Made by a program: the position numbers and the translations under genes. From positions 1 to 56,389 of the forward strand of contig NCEF01000017.1 in assembly GCA_002280565.1 (NCBI GenBank): a DNA stretch of 56,389 nucleotides, in the 5' to 3' direction. Positions 8,474 to 17,242 of this stretch are shown here, one piece after another (the stretch's first letter is position 1; the number at the start of each line of letters is the position of its first letter). The notes under the pieces are model-generated. The model was not told the DNA's origin. It did not search any database and saw only the letters and a program-made list of their open reading frames with translations. The DNA is from Sphingomonas sp. 32-66-10. Lineage in GTDB: Bacteria > Pseudomonadota > Alphaproteobacteria > Sphingomonadales > Sphingomonadaceae.

Positions 8474-9133
8474 TCAGGCACGCGCGCACGCCCCACCCAC
8501 GGAATTGAGAAAGGCCGGAAACATTAACGCCAGGGCCGCATCGAAAGTTTCAGGAGAAATCGATTTTCCTAGCTGCGCCGCACTCGTCACCGGAAACTCG
8601 GGCAGGCCGCACGGTACGATTCCACCGAAATCGGCAAGATCGGGATCGAGATTCACCGCAAAGCCGTGCATCGTCACCCAGCGCCGTACGCGCACGCCGA
8701 TCGCGCCGATCTTCGCCTCGGCCCCGCCATCGCGGGTCCAGATGCCGATCCGCCCCTCAGCCCGGAAGGCGTTGATGCCAAGCTCGCCCAGCGCCGCGAT
8801 CACCCAGCCTTCGACTGCGTGGACATAGCAGCGTACATCCTTGTTGCGCCGCGACAGGTCGAGCATCGCATAGCCGATGCGCTGTCCCGGCCCGTGATAG
8901 GTGTAGCGCCCGCCACGGCCGGTCGCGAACACGGGGAAGCGCGGATCGATCAGCTCGGCGGGATCGGCACTGGTGCCGGCGGTGTAGACTGGCGGATGCT
9001 CCAGCAGCCAGATTTGCTCACGCGCTTTGCCCGCCTGGATCGCGGCGACTCGCGCCTCCATCTCTGCCAGCGCTTGCGGGTAGGGGACGCGCCCTTCGGA
9101 AACGCGCCATTCGATGTTGTCGATCAGGTCCAT
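8474..9133 (-). CDS. lipB: Lipoyl(octanoyl) transferase
   Basis: Moves octanoate from acyl-carrier protein to lipoyl-domain lysines; the likely clients include GcvH encoded at 53264-53635. Visible family motifs are [17 protein letters not shown], the lysine loop [13 protein letters not shown], and the catalytic cysteine in GIVPCGLPE. The start at 9133 gives MDLIDNIEW, the usual sphingomonad N-terminus, with AAGG immediately before it; longer starts are open up to 9220. 219 aa. Divergent from the membrane protein at 9220. Confidence 0.93.
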   Translation of the reverse strand: MDLIDNIEWRVSEGRVPYPQALAEMEARVAAIQAGKAREQIWLLEHPPVYTAGTSADPAELIDPRFPVFATGRGGRYTYHGPGQRIGYAMLDLSRRNKDVRCYVHAVEGWVIAALGELGINAFRAEGRIGIWTRDGGAEAKIGAIGVRVRRWVTMHGFAVNLDPDLADFGGIVPCGLPEFPVTSAAQLGKSISPETFDAALALMFPAFLNSVGGACARA

Positions 9134-9219
9134 CCTTGCCAGATGCGATGCCGCGCGCCCCGGCGCAAGCATGTGGCATCGCGTGCACGGATCGGCTAAC
9201 GCTGCGCGTGAGGGGAGCA

Positions 9220-10050
9220 ATGCACATGGTCAGTATGGGTAGCGTCTGGGATCGAACTGCAGAGTTTCTGAGCGACAATCTTGGCACGTTGCTGCCGATT
9301 GCGTTGTTGGCGATCTTCGTACCGACCACGATTTCATCCAATCTGAGCGGGCTGCAACCCAGCGTCACTCCGGGAACGGCCATGTTGCTCGGCCTTGGCG
9401 TGTTCGTTCTGGCATTGGTCAGCTTTTGGGGACAGCTGGCGGTGACCGCGCTGGCGATCGATCCGGCGCAGGGGCGTCAGGCGAGCCAGCTTGCCACCCG
9501 CCGCTTCCCCGCCGCGCTGCTGCTGATGATCGTCATGGTTGTTGTCGGGATCGTGCTGATGATCCCGGTCGGCGTCATACTGGCGGTCGGCGGGATCGAC
9601 CTTACGACGCTAGAGGGTAGTGCGATGCCGGACATTCCGCCCAGCGTCGCGCCGTGGGTGTTCCTCTACTTCCTGGTGCTGCTGGTCCTTGGATGCTGGG
9701 TCATGGCGCGGCTCGCGGTGGTGATCCCGTCGGTCGTCGGCGATCGGCTGGCGATTGGCGCGATCGCGCGCTCGTGGCGCTTGACGCGCGGCATTGCGCT
9801 CAAGATCGTCGGGGTGCTGATCCTGTATGTGATTGTCTCAATCGTTGCCAACCTCGCCGCGACCACCGCGTTCGGCGCGGTCATGTATCTGGTCGCCGGT
9901 CGGGGGGAGGAAGGGATTTCGCTCGCTTCGGTCCTGACGACGATCGTCGGCGGGGCGGTTTCGACGGGCTTCACGGTGCTCGGCACGGCATTTCTTGCCA
10001 AGCTCTACATCGCGCTGCTCGCGCGGCATGAGGCGGCTGCGACGGCATGA
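9220..10050 (+). CDS. Polytopic membrane protein, GPDPase-membrane-domain-like
   Basis: 276 aa with about six hydrophobic segments (e.g. [49 protein letters not shown]). The segment [20 protein letters not shown] is typical of the glycerophosphoryl diester phosphodiesterase membrane-domain family, here without any catalytic GDPD domain. The ATG at 9220 follows GAGGGGAG; ATG 9226 is an alternative. It overlaps the next gene by 4 bp (ATGA), so the two are translationally coupled and probably act together. Function unknown. Confidence 0.75.
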   Translation: MHMVSMGSVWDRTAEFLSDNLGTLLPIALLAIFVPTTISSNLSGLQPSVTPGTAMLLGLGVFVLALVSFWGQLAVTALAIDPAQGRQASQLATRRFPAALLLMIVMVVVGIVLMIPVGVILAVGGIDLTTLEGSAMPDIPPSVAPWVFLYFLVLLVLGCWVMARLAVVIPSVVGDRLAIGAIARSWRLTRGIALKIVGVLILYVIVSIVANLAATTAFGAVMYLVAGRGEEGISLASVLTTIVGGAVSTGFTVLGTAFLAKLYIALLARHEAAATA

Positions 10051-10790
10051 AATTCTCATTCCGCGGCGTTCTGGCGGATGCCGTGACGTTATGGCGGACG
10101 GATCGCGCGCTGATGTGGCCGATCGCGGGCGCGTTTCTGTTCTTGCCGCTGCTCGGCCTGTGCCTACTCGCCGTGACCAGCGGCATCCAGCTGCCCGAGA
10201 GCGGTGATCGCGCGCAGACGCGTGAGGTGATCAACGGCTTTTTGCTGTCAAACCTGGGCTGGATGGCGCTCTTCATCGCGATTACCGAGTTCGGCGGTCT
10301 GGCACTGCTCAGCTTGTATCTGCGGAGGGGAGAGACGGTCGGTTCTGTGCTGCTCTCCAGCGTGCAGCGGCTGATCCCGTTCTTTCTGATCGGCATCGTC
10401 GTGAACACGTTGGTTCAGCTCGGCACCTATCTTCTGATCGTTCCGGCGATCTATGTGTTCGGCCGCACCTGGATGATGGGCGTCGCTTATGCGGCGGAGC
10501 CAACGCGCGGGGCGTGGCAGGCGATGGTGCGCGGGTTCGAGTTGAGCGATAAGAATGGGTGGAAGATCGGCTTTTTCGCCGTCGGCCTTGCGCTGTTCAT
10601 CGGGGCGAGCGCGATGTCGATCGCCTTCGTCATCTTCGCCGTCGCGGCCCCGCTGGTCGCGGGATCGCAGGCTGCGGCGTCGTTGGTTTTCTTGCCGATC
10701 GCGCTGCTCGTGACGCTCAGCTGGGTGTTTTTCACGTTGGTGCGGATCGCGCTCTATCGTCGGCTGGGCGGATCGATCAACGGGATGTGA
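10047..10790 (+). CDS. Membrane protein coupled to the preceding gene
   Basis: 247 aa with about five or six membrane segments (e.g. LMWPIAGAFLFLPLLGLCLL, LIPFFLIGIVVNTLVQLG, AMSIAFVIFAVAAPLVAG). The motif YVFGRTWMMGVAYAAEPTRG and the later GFELSDKNGWKI recall the same broad membrane family as the upstream protein, so the pair may be paralogous halves of a complex; this is inference. ATG overlaps the previous stop. The 3' end overlaps the convergent GNAT gene by 37 bp. Confidence 0.72.
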   Translation: MKFSFRGVLADAVTLWRTDRALMWPIAGAFLFLPLLGLCLLAVTSGIQLPESGDRAQTREVINGFLLSNLGWMALFIAITEFGGLALLSLYLRRGETVGSVLLSSVQRLIPFFLIGIVVNTLVQLGTYLLIVPAIYVFGRTWMMGVAYAAEPTRGAWQAMVRGFELSDKNGWKIGFFAVGLALFIGASAMSIAFVIFAVAAPLVAGSQAAASLVFLPIALLVTLSWVFFTLVRIALYRRLGGSINGM

Positions 10791-11353
10791 GGGGCGGCGT
10801 CGCGGGGGAGGTGCCCGGTGATGCGCGGATCGGCGAAGGTTTCGATCGCGCGGGTGAAGGGCACAAAGCCCGACGCGCGATAATAGCCCAGCGCCTTGGG
10901 GTGATCGAGCGTGCAGGTGTGGACCCACACCCGCGTTACCTCGGGCCGCCATGCTCGCATCAGCGCATGTGCCATCAGCCAGCGGCCATGCCCTGCGCCC
11001 GTCAGTTCGGGCACCAGTCCGACGAAGGACAGCTCGCACGTCGCCGCCTCACGGAAGTCGAGCTCGAGCATCCCGACCTCGATCCCCTGGCGATCGACCA
11101 CCGCAAAAATCTCGATTCGCGGGTCGTGGATGATCGCGCTCAGCCGCACATCGTCCATGATCAGGCGAGAGAACCACAGCCACGGCGACCCGACCCGCGC
11201 GAACAATTTCCGATACTTATCCGGACTGGGCGCCTCCCAGCGCACCAGCTGCAGATGCGATTCGGACATCGGGCGCGGCCTGGGCCGCTCGCGCATTTCC
11301 AGGCTGGTGACGATGGTCGCCACATCGCCCGGCTTGACGGGGAGAAGCCCCAT
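10754..11353 (-). CDS. GNAT-family N-acetyltransferase
   Basis: 199 aa. The GNAT core is visible as ELSFVGLVPELTGAGHGRWLM (beta4 and acetyl-CoA loop), RVWVHTCTLDHPKALGYYRASGF (beta5 to alpha4), with IEVGMLELDFR preceding. The substrate cannot be told from sequence. The gene follows hemF with a one-base gap and hemF overlaps trmL, so trmL-hemF-GNAT looks like one minus-strand operon. ATG at 11351-11353. Convergent overlap of 37 bp with the membrane gene. Confidence 0.85.
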   Translation of the reverse strand: MGLLPVKPGDVATIVTSLEMRERPRPRPMSESHLQLVRWEAPSPDKYRKLFARVGSPWLWFSRLIMDDVRLSAIIHDPRIEIFAVVDRQGIEVGMLELDFREAATCELSFVGLVPELTGAGHGRWLMAHALMRAWRPEVTRVWVHTCTLDHPKALGYYRASGFVPFTRAIETFADPRITGHLPRDAAPHIPLIDPPSRR

Positions 11354-11354
11354 C

Positions 11355-12209
11355 TCAGCTCCACGTCGCCAGCGGGGGCAGGCTCATCAGGATCGCGTCG
11401 ATATTGCCGCCGGTCTTGAGGCCGAACAACGTCCCCCGGTCATAGACCAGATTGAATTCGGCATAGCGCCCGCGCCATTCCAGCTGCCGGGCCTTGTCGG
11501 CGTCGGTGAAGGGCGTGGCCATCCGTCGCCGGACGATGGTGGGGAAGATGTCGAGGAAGGCGCGGCCGACATCCTGGGTAAAGGCGAAATTCGCCTCCCA
11601 TGTCGAATTGTCCCCACTTTCCAGGTGATCGTAGAAGATGCCGCCGACCCCGCGATGGACATTGCGGTGGGGGATGTAGAAATAGTCGTCGGCCCATGCC
11701 TTGAACCGGGGATAATGCGCCGGGTCGTGGACATCACATGCCGCCTGCAAACGTGCATGAAAGTCCGCCGTGTCCTCATCATAGGGAATCGGCGGGTTCA
11801 GATCCGCGCCGCCGCCGAACCAGCGTTTCGTCGTCACCAGGAAGCGCGTGTTCATGTGCACCGCGGGCACATGCGGGTTGGCCATATGCGCGACCAGGCT
11901 GATGCCGGTGGCAAAGAAGCGGGGATCGTCGCCCGCGCCATGGATCGATTTGGCGAAATCGCCCTCGAACGTGCCGCCGACGGTCGAAACATTGACGCCG
12001 ACCTTTTCGAACACCTTGCCCTTCATCACCCCGCGCACGCCGCCACCGCCCGGTTCGCCCGACGGGTCGGTGCGGTCCCAGGCGATATAGTCGAACGCCG
12101 CGTCCGATCCCGCCTCGCGCTCGATCGCCTCGAACTCGGCACAGATCGAATCGCGCAAATCCTCGAACCACGCACGCGCGCGCTGCTGTTGGGGGTCGAG
12201 TGCGTTCAT
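11355..12209 (-). CDS. hemF: Oxygen-dependent coproporphyrinogen III oxidase
   Basis: Decarboxylates coproporphyrinogen III to protoporphyrinogen IX with O2, in haem synthesis. Family hallmarks: GGGGVRGVMKGKVFEKVGVN, VHMNTRFL, WFGGGADLNP, HRGVGGIFYDHL, and RGRYAEFNLVYDRGTLFGLK at the C-terminal end. 284 aa, full length. Its ATG overlaps the trmL stop (ATGA). Use of the aerobic enzyme fits an organism with a bc1 chain (petABC downstream). Confidence 0.96.
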   Translation of the reverse strand: MNALDPQQQRARAWFEDLRDSICAEFEAIEREAGSDAAFDYIAWDRTDPSGEPGGGGVRGVMKGKVFEKVGVNVSTVGGTFEGDFAKSIHGAGDDPRFFATGISLVAHMANPHVPAVHMNTRFLVTTKRWFGGGADLNPPIPYDEDTADFHARLQAACDVHDPAHYPRFKAWADDYFYIPHRNVHRGVGGIFYDHLESGDNSTWEANFAFTQDVGRAFLDIFPTIVRRRMATPFTDADKARQLEWRGRYAEFNLVYDRGTLFGLKTGGNIDAILMSLPPLATWS

Positions 12210-12655
12210 TGCGGATAGCCTTTGGTTTGCCGGAGCGCTTCGGACAGCGCGATGCCCGCCGAGACGGAGAGGTTCAAGGAGCGCATCGCGGGTTTCATTG
12301 GAATGCGCACGCGCAGGTCGGCGCGATCATGCACATGATCGGGGACGCCCGCATCCTCCGATCCGAACAGCAAGATGTCGTCGGGCCTATATGCGGCCTC
12401 GTCGAACCGACCCGCGCCCTTGGTGGTGAACAGCACGATCCGGCTGGTCGCGGTCGCCAGGAACGCATCCCAGTCGCGGTGCCGCGCGATGCGAACATGG
12501 TCGATATAGTCCATGCCGGCGCGCGCGACGCGTTTGTCGTCCCACGCGAATCCCATCGGCTCGATCAGGTCGATCGCGGTGTCGAAACACGCACCGATGC
12601 GCAGGACCGCGCCGACATTTCCGGCGATACAGGGTTGAAACAGGGCAACACGCAT
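12206..12655 (-). CDS. trmL: tRNA (cytidine/uridine-34 2'-O)-methyltransferase
   Basis: SPOUT (trefoil-knot) methyltransferase that modifies the wobble base of tRNA-Leu in characterised members. The SAM knot motifs are FGSEDAGVP and IPMKPAMRSLNLSVSAGI, with the N-terminal MRVALFQPCIAGNVGAVLR in family position (often D-I-A-G-N-T-G). 149 aa is typical. First gene of the trmL-hemF-GNAT unit; overlaps hemF by 4 bp. No lesion was seen. Confidence 0.9.
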   Translation of the reverse strand: MRVALFQPCIAGNVGAVLRIGACFDTAIDLIEPMGFAWDDKRVARAGMDYIDHVRIARHRDWDAFLATATSRIVLFTTKGAGRFDEAAYRPDDILLFGSEDAGVPDHVHDRADLRVRIPMKPAMRSLNLSVSAGIALSEALRQTKGYPQ

Positions 12656-12708
12656 CCCGTCCCGATAGTGCAGGGAGCCCGCCCGTCACAAGGCGCTGTT
12701 GTTGGAGT

Positions 12709-12788
12709 CCGGCGCCGGCCCGCTCCCTATGCCTCCACCCATCGGCACGATCATATGGGTGGCCGGGTGGGGGAGCGCGCCGGCGCCG
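12709..12788. repeat. Large palindrome, degenerate copy 2
   Basis: The arms CGGCGCCGGCCCGCTCCC (left) and GGGGGAGCGCGCCGGCGCCG (right) flank an interior that includes a CCACCCAT/ATGGGTGG pair. They match copies 1 and 3 in layout but with several substitutions and a small interruption in the left arm. It lies in the 308-bp trmL-petA gap, which otherwise should hold the two divergent promoters; no boxes were assigned. Confidence 0.7.
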
Positions 12789-12963
12789 AAACATTCACAT
12801 GTCACGCGCCGGTCAAAAAGGCGGTTGGCAAAGCCGCCCCGTGCCGTCTATCAGGCCCGCCAGCCACCGGGGGCAATCCGGGGGTTTGGCGTGGCGTTCG
12901 CGCGCTCCGCTATCCGGGACAGGGGCGTGAAAACGCCGGAATTTGAAGTGCAAGGGCTGATGC

Positions 12964-13548
12964 ATGGCAAGTGAGAACGGCGGCACGCCTCCGGGTGGGC
13001 CGATTGAGCCTTCCAACGGAGGTCCCGAGGATCCCCGCCGCCGCGATTATCTCGCGATCGGCGCGGTCGCCTTTGCGGGCGTCGGAGCGGGCGTAGTCGC
13101 GATTCCGCTCGTGGCCCAGATGAGCCCGTCGGCCGATGTTCTGGCGCTGTCGACCACCGAACTCGACATCTCGGCGATCCAGCCGGGCCAGTCGGTCAAG
13201 TCGACCTTCCGCAAGCAGCCCTTGTTCGTGCGCAACCTGACGGCGAAAGAGATCGAAGAGGCGAACGCGACTCCGGTCAGCGAGCTTCGCGATCCGCAGA
13301 CGCTGGCCGAGCGCACCAAGGAGGGCAAGGCCAACTGGCTCGTCACCCTGGGCGTCTGCACCCATCTCGGCTGCGTGCCGCTGGGCGCGGGCGAGGGTGA
13401 GAACAAGGGCCCGTTCGGCGGCTATTTCTGCCCGTGCCACGGCTCGGCCTATGACACCGCCGGTCGCATCCGCACCGGCCCGGCACCGACGAACCTCGTC
13501 GTTCCGGAATATGCATTTATTTCCGACACCGTCATTCGGGTCGGCTGA
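12964..13548 (+). CDS. petA: Ubiquinol-cytochrome c reductase, Rieske iron-sulfur subunit
   Basis: Carries the [2Fe-2S] cluster that takes electrons from ubiquinol in complex bc1. Cluster motifs are CTHLGC (Cys132, His134, Cys137) and CPCHGS (Cys156, Cys158, His159). A twin-arginine signal/anchor, [13 protein letters not shown], sits at about 25-50. 194 aa. ATG 12964 follows AAGGG; an earlier ATG at 12960 stops at once. First gene of petABC. Confidence 0.97.
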   Translation: MASENGGTPPGGPIEPSNGGPEDPRRRDYLAIGAVAFAGVGAGVVAIPLVAQMSPSADVLALSTTELDISAIQPGQSVKSTFRKQPLFVRNLTAKEIEEANATPVSELRDPQTLAERTKEGKANWLVTLGVCTHLGCVPLGAGEGENKGPFGGYFCPCHGSAYDTAGRIRTGPAPTNLVVPEYAFISDTVIRVG

Positions 13549-13562
13549 GGGGGCACCTTGAA

Positions 13563-14849
13563 ATGAGCTTTCCCTGGGCAAAGCAGTATGAGCCGAAGAG
13601 CCCGCTGATGAAGTGGGTGGACGATCGGCTGCCGCTTCCGCGCTTCGTCTATGGTGCGATCGGTGGCGGTTATCCCGTCCCGCGCAACCTCAACTATTTC
13701 TGGAACTTCGGCGTGCTTGCCGGGATGTTCCTGGCGATCCAGATCGTCACCGGCATCGTGCTGGCGATGCATTATGCCGCCAATGCCGGCATCGCGTTCG
13801 ACAGCGTCGAGCATATCATGCGCGACGTGAACGCAGGCTGGTTCATCCGCTACGCGCACGCCAATGGCGCGTCGCTGTTCCTGATGGTGGTGTATATCCA
13901 TATCGCCCGCGGCCTGTGGTACGGGTCGTACAAGGCGCCGCGCGAGATGGTGTGGCTGCTCGGCGTGGTCATCTTCCTGCTGATGATGGCGACCGCGTTC
14001 ATGGGCTATGTCCTTCCCTGGGGGCAGATGAGCTTCTGGGGTGCGCAGGTCATCACCGGCTTCTTCTCGGCGATCCCCGTGGTGGGTGAGCCGATCCGCA
14101 TCTGGCTGCTCGGCGGCTTCGCGCCGGACAATGCCGCGCTCAACCGCTTCTTCTCGCTCCACTATCTGCTGCCGTTCGTGATCGCCGGCGTGGTCGTGCT
14201 CCACATCTGGGCGCTGCATATTCCGGGTTCGAACAACCCGACCGGCGTCGAGGTGAAGGACGAGCAGGATACGATCCCGTTCCACCCCTATTACACCGCC
14301 AAGGATGGCGTGGGCGTGGGCGTGGCGCTGCTGGTCTATTGCGCGCTGATCTTCTTCGCCCCGAACCTGCTGGGCCATCCGGACAATTACATTCCGGCCA
14401 ACCCGCTTTCGACCCCGGCGCACATCGTGCCCGAATGGTATTTCCTGCCCTTCTACGCCATTTTGAAGTCGTTCACGGTCGACTTCATCATGTCGGCGAA
14501 GCTGTGGGGCGTGCTGGCGATGTTCGGCTCGATCCTGCTGCTGTTCTTCCTGCCCTGGCTCGACTCGTCGCCGGTGCGTTCGGCCAATTATCGCCCGACC
14601 TACAAGTGGTTCCTGCTGGTGCTGCTGGTCGACGTACTGGTGCTGGGCTATGTCGGCGGCGCGGCCCCGACCCCGGGCGTGATCCTGATCGGTCAGTTCG
14701 CGACGGCCTATTACTTCCTGCATTTCCTGGTGATCCTGCCGATCGTCTCGGCGATGGAGCGTCCGCGCCCGCTGCCGAACTCGATCACCGAGGCCGTGCT
14801 TGCCGGCAAGGGTGGCACCTCGCCGCTCCAGACCGCAGCTGCCGAATAA
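13563..14849 (+). CDS. petB: Ubiquinol-cytochrome c reductase, cytochrome b
   Basis: Haem-b core subunit of complex bc1. The 428 aa contain the expected transmembrane helices, with haem-ligand histidines in the [20 protein letters not shown] and [18 protein letters not shown] regions, the Qo-site motif [12 protein letters not shown], and [17 protein letters not shown] start. It sits 14 bp after petA and is followed 15 bp later by petC, one operon. No irregularity. Confidence 0.97.
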   Translation: MSFPWAKQYEPKSPLMKWVDDRLPLPRFVYGAIGGGYPVPRNLNYFWNFGVLAGMFLAIQIVTGIVLAMHYAANAGIAFDSVEHIMRDVNAGWFIRYAHANGASLFLMVVYIHIARGLWYGSYKAPREMVWLLGVVIFLLMMATAFMGYVLPWGQMSFWGAQVITGFFSAIPVVGEPIRIWLLGGFAPDNAALNRFFSLHYLLPFVIAGVVVLHIWALHIPGSNNPTGVEVKDEQDTIPFHPYYTAKDGVGVGVALLVYCALIFFAPNLLGHPDNYIPANPLSTPAHIVPEWYFLPFYAILKSFTVDFIMSAKLWGVLAMFGSILLLFFLPWLDSSPVRSANYRPTYKWFLLVLLVDVLVLGYVGGAAPTPGVILIGQFATAYYFLHFLVILPIVSAMERPRPLPNSITEAVLAGKGGTSPLQTAAAE

Positions 14850-14864
14850 GAGGGGCATAAGATA

Positions 14865-15698
14865 ATGGTTCGCATCGGCGGATTTTTGGTCGGGCTGGGG
14901 TTCGTCTTCGCCCTGTTCCTTGGGATCATCGACACCTTCTCGAACGGGCTGACCACGCCCAAGACGGTCGAGGCGGAATTCCACAAGCACGCGCATGAGC
15001 CGGAAGGTGGCTTTACCTTCAACGGTCCGCTGGGCACCTATGACGAGCGGCAGCTGCAGCGCGGTCTGCAGGTGTACAAGGAGGTTTGCGCCGCCTGTCA
15101 CTCGCTGCGTCTGGTGTCGTTCCGCGACCTCGCCGCGCTCGGCTATAGCGAAGGTCAGATCAAGACCATCGCCAAGGGCTTCCAGGTGCCGTCGCTCAAC
15201 CCCGAGACGGGCGAGCCGGCGACCCGCGATGGCATCCCCGCCGATCGCTTCCCTTCGCCCTACGCCAACGAGATTGCCGCGCGCGCTGCGAACAACAACG
15301 CGATTCCGCCCGATCTGTCGCTGATGGCCAAGGCGCGTGCGGACGGCAGCAACTATATCTACTCGCTGCTGACCGGCTACCAGGCGCAGCCTGCGGAACT
15401 GCTGAAGAAGTATCCGGAGGCCAAGACGCCGGAGGGGCTGCACTACAACCCCTATTTCCACACGCTCAACATCGCGATGGCCGCACCGCTGAAGGATGGT
15501 CAGGTGACCTATCTCGACGGCACGGCAGGCACGGCGAAGAATTACGCGGCGGACGTCGCCGCGTTCCTGATCTGGACCGCCGAGCCGAAGATGGAAGCGC
15601 GCAAGACCGCCGGTCTCGCTGTGCTCGGCTTTCTCGTGATCTTTTGCTTCCTGGCCTATGGTGCGAAGAAGCAGATCTGGCGGAACGTGAAGGACTAA
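14865..15698 (+). CDS. petC: Ubiquinol-cytochrome c reductase, cytochrome c1
   Basis: Haem-c subunit passing electrons to soluble or membrane cytochrome c. The haem site is CAACH (Cys75, Cys78, His79), after an N-terminal membrane segment acting as signal (GGFLVGLGFVFALFLG). RANNNAIPPDLS-like text is present as AANNNAIPPDLSLMAKAR. A C-terminal membrane anchor (TAGLAVLGFLVIFCFLAYG) ends with the basic KKQIWRNVKD. 277 aa. A strong terminator follows. Confidence 0.97.
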   Translation: MVRIGGFLVGLGFVFALFLGIIDTFSNGLTTPKTVEAEFHKHAHEPEGGFTFNGPLGTYDERQLQRGLQVYKEVCAACHSLRLVSFRDLAALGYSEGQIKTIAKGFQVPSLNPETGEPATRDGIPADRFPSPYANEIAARAANNNAIPPDLSLMAKARADGSNYIYSLLTGYQAQPAELLKKYPEAKTPEGLHYNPYFHTLNIAMAAPLKDGQVTYLDGTAGTAKNYAADVAAFLIWTAEPKMEARKTAGLAVLGFLVIFCFLAYGAKKQIWRNVKD

Positions 15699-15721
15699 GG
15701 TCCGCCTGAACCTTTTCTCCG

Positions 15722-15754
15722 ACGGCCCGGGAAGCGATTCCCGGGCCGTTTTCT
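15722..15754 (+). terminator. Rho-independent terminator of petABC
   Basis: A 12-bp perfect stem (15722-15733 with 15738-15749) with loop GCGA, followed by TTTTC. It lies 24 bases after the petC stop and before the apt ribosome site, so apt likely has its own promoter or depends on readthrough. Confidence 0.9.
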
Positions 15755-15767
15755 TGGGAGCGATGCC

Positions 15768-16307
15768 GTGACCCCTACCAACGACGATCTTGCCGCGCTG
15801 ATCCGCACCATTCCCGACTTCCCCAAGCCTGGCATCATGTTCCGCGACATCACCACGCTATTGCTCGACGCCGCCGGTTTTTCGCGCGCGGTCGAGCGGA
15901 TCATCGAGGCGGTCGACGGCCCGGTCGATCTGGTCGCGGGAATCGAGGCGCGCGGGTTCATCTTTGCCGCACCGGTCGCACTGGCGCTGGGGGCAGGGAC
16001 CCTGCTGGTGCGCAAGGACGGCAAGCTGCCCGGCGCGACCGTGGCGGAGGATTATGCGCTGGAATATGGCACCGACCGGATCGCGATCCATGCCGATGCG
16101 GTTGCGCCGGGCGCGCGGGTGCTGTTGATCGACGATCTGATCGCGACTGGCGGGACCGCGCGGGCGGCAGTCCGCCTGCTGCGCAAGGTCGGTGCGGTGG
16201 TGACGCAGGCGGCGTTCGTCATCGACCTGCCAGATCTGGGCGGTGCCGATGCGTTGCGTGCCGAGGGGATCGATGTGACGGCGCTGGTCGCCTACCCCGG
16301 TCACTGA
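15768..16307 (+). CDS. apt: Adenine phosphoribosyltransferase
   Basis: Salvages adenine to AMP with PRPP. The PRPP loop is VLLIDDLIATGGTA, preceded by GIEARGFIFAAPVA and LVRKDGKLPG, all in family order. 179 aa. Start is GTG 15768 with GGGAG upstream; the nearby ATG at 15763 reaches a stop after two codons. It lies only 14 bases past the petC terminator. Confidence 0.96.
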   Translation: MTPTNDDLAALIRTIPDFPKPGIMFRDITTLLLDAAGFSRAVERIIEAVDGPVDLVAGIEARGFIFAAPVALALGAGTLLVRKDGKLPGATVAEDYALEYGTDRIAIHADAVAPGARVLLIDDLIATGGTARAAVRLLRKVGAVVTQAAFVIDLPDLGGADALRAEGIDVTALVAYPGH

Positions 16308-16377
16308 CGGAACTTCCTGCCTCGCTCCCTTGTTCTCAAATGAACAGGGCGTCCAGGCGACGCCCGGGAGAGGTCAC

Positions 16378-16749
16378 ATGTTCAATTCCACGATCCTGAA
16401 ATTCGGTCTGGTCGGCGCGGCAGCGCTTGGCGTTGCCGCCTGCACGGACGGCTATGGCCGCTCCGGCGTGTCGGTCGGCTATGGCAGCGGCGGCAGCTAT
16501 GACGGAACCTATGGCGACCCCTATTGGGGTTGGAGTGGGGACTATTATTATCCCGGCACCGGATATTACGTTTACGATCGCGATCGCCGTCCGACGCGCT
16601 GGAATGACTCGCAGCGCGCCTATTGGGAGCAGCGTCGCCAGGCGTGGCGTGGCGACCGTCGCCAGATGCGCGATAACTGGCGCGATCACCGCCGTGAAGA
16701 CCGACGCGACGATCGTCGCGACCGTCGCCGGGATCGCCGCCCCGGCTAA
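16378..16749 (+). CDS. Lipoprotein with Gly/Tyr-rich middle and Arg/Asp-rich tail
   Basis: 123 aa. A signal sequence with lipobox LGVAAC leads to a mature part rich in Gly, Tyr, Ser (GSYDGTYGDPYWGWSGDYYY) and then a highly charged tail of repeated DRRDDRRDRRRDRR type. Such proteins are frequent in sphingomonad envelopes and lack a known role; the tail could bind polyanions such as nucleic acid or lipopolysaccharide (inference). ATG 16378 is preceded by GGGAGAGG. Its stop overlaps the stop of the convergent MaoC gene. Confidence 0.72.
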   Translation: MFNSTILKFGLVGAAALGVAACTDGYGRSGVSVGYGSGGSYDGTYGDPYWGWSGDYYYPGTGYYVYDRDRRPTRWNDSQRAYWEQRRQAWRGDRRQMRDNWRDHRREDRRDDRRDRRRDRRPG

Positions 16750-17201
16750 CCTTGGCTGAGTGGCCGCCGCGCGACGATTGCATTGGCAATGAAGCTCAGC
16801 ACCGGCTCGTCATGCTGGTTGAACACCAGCATGCGCGAGCGGGTGCGGCCCATTTCCGGGCGCTTTTCGGACTCGCGTTTTTCGAGCAATTCGGTCTCGC
16901 AGCGCAGCGTGTCGCCGGGGAACACCGGCTTGATCCAGCGCAGTTCGTCGATCCCCGCCGCGCCGAGACTGGCAGTCGGGCGGACTTTCATCTGCTCGAC
17001 CAGCATCGCCATCGTCATCGCGGCGGTGTGCCAGCCGCTCGCCGCGAGCCGCCCGAAATGCGTCTGGGCCGCCGCCTCGTCGGAGATGTGGAAGGGCTGG
17101 GGGTCGTATTTGCGCGCGAACTCCAGCACTTCGTCGCGCGTGACCGGATAAGAGCCGAAGCTCGCCTTGTCCCCGACCGTCAGGTCCTCGAAATAGATCA
17201 T
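16746..17201 (-). CDS. MaoC-like hotdog dehydratase
   Basis: 151 aa. The (R)-specific enoyl hydratase signature is clear: YFEDLTVGDKASFGSYPVT, then EVLEFARKYDPQPFHIS (Asp and His of the catalytic dyad) and FGRLAASGWHTAAMTMAM. Family members hydrate enoyl-CoA or related substrates; the substrate here cannot be inferred. ATG at 17199-17201. Complete. Isolated on the minus strand ahead of the phosphodiesterase gene. Confidence 0.9.
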   Translation of the reverse strand: MIYFEDLTVGDKASFGSYPVTRDEVLEFARKYDPQPFHISDEAAAQTHFGRLAASGWHTAAMTMAMLVEQMKVRPTASLGAAGIDELRWIKPVFPGDTLRCETELLEKRESEKRPEMGRTRSRMLVFNQHDEPVLSFIANAIVARRPLSQG

Positions 17202-17242
17202 GCAATCAGTTTCGGTCCGAAACTGGTTCTTGGCAAGGGGGA

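Noticed and set aside
13449-15461. 670-codon open frame antisense to petB and petC
   Set aside because: Composition is the shadow of high-GC coding sequence (Arg, Asp, His, Gln-rich text with no domain). The opposite strand encodes full, conserved cytochrome b and c1.
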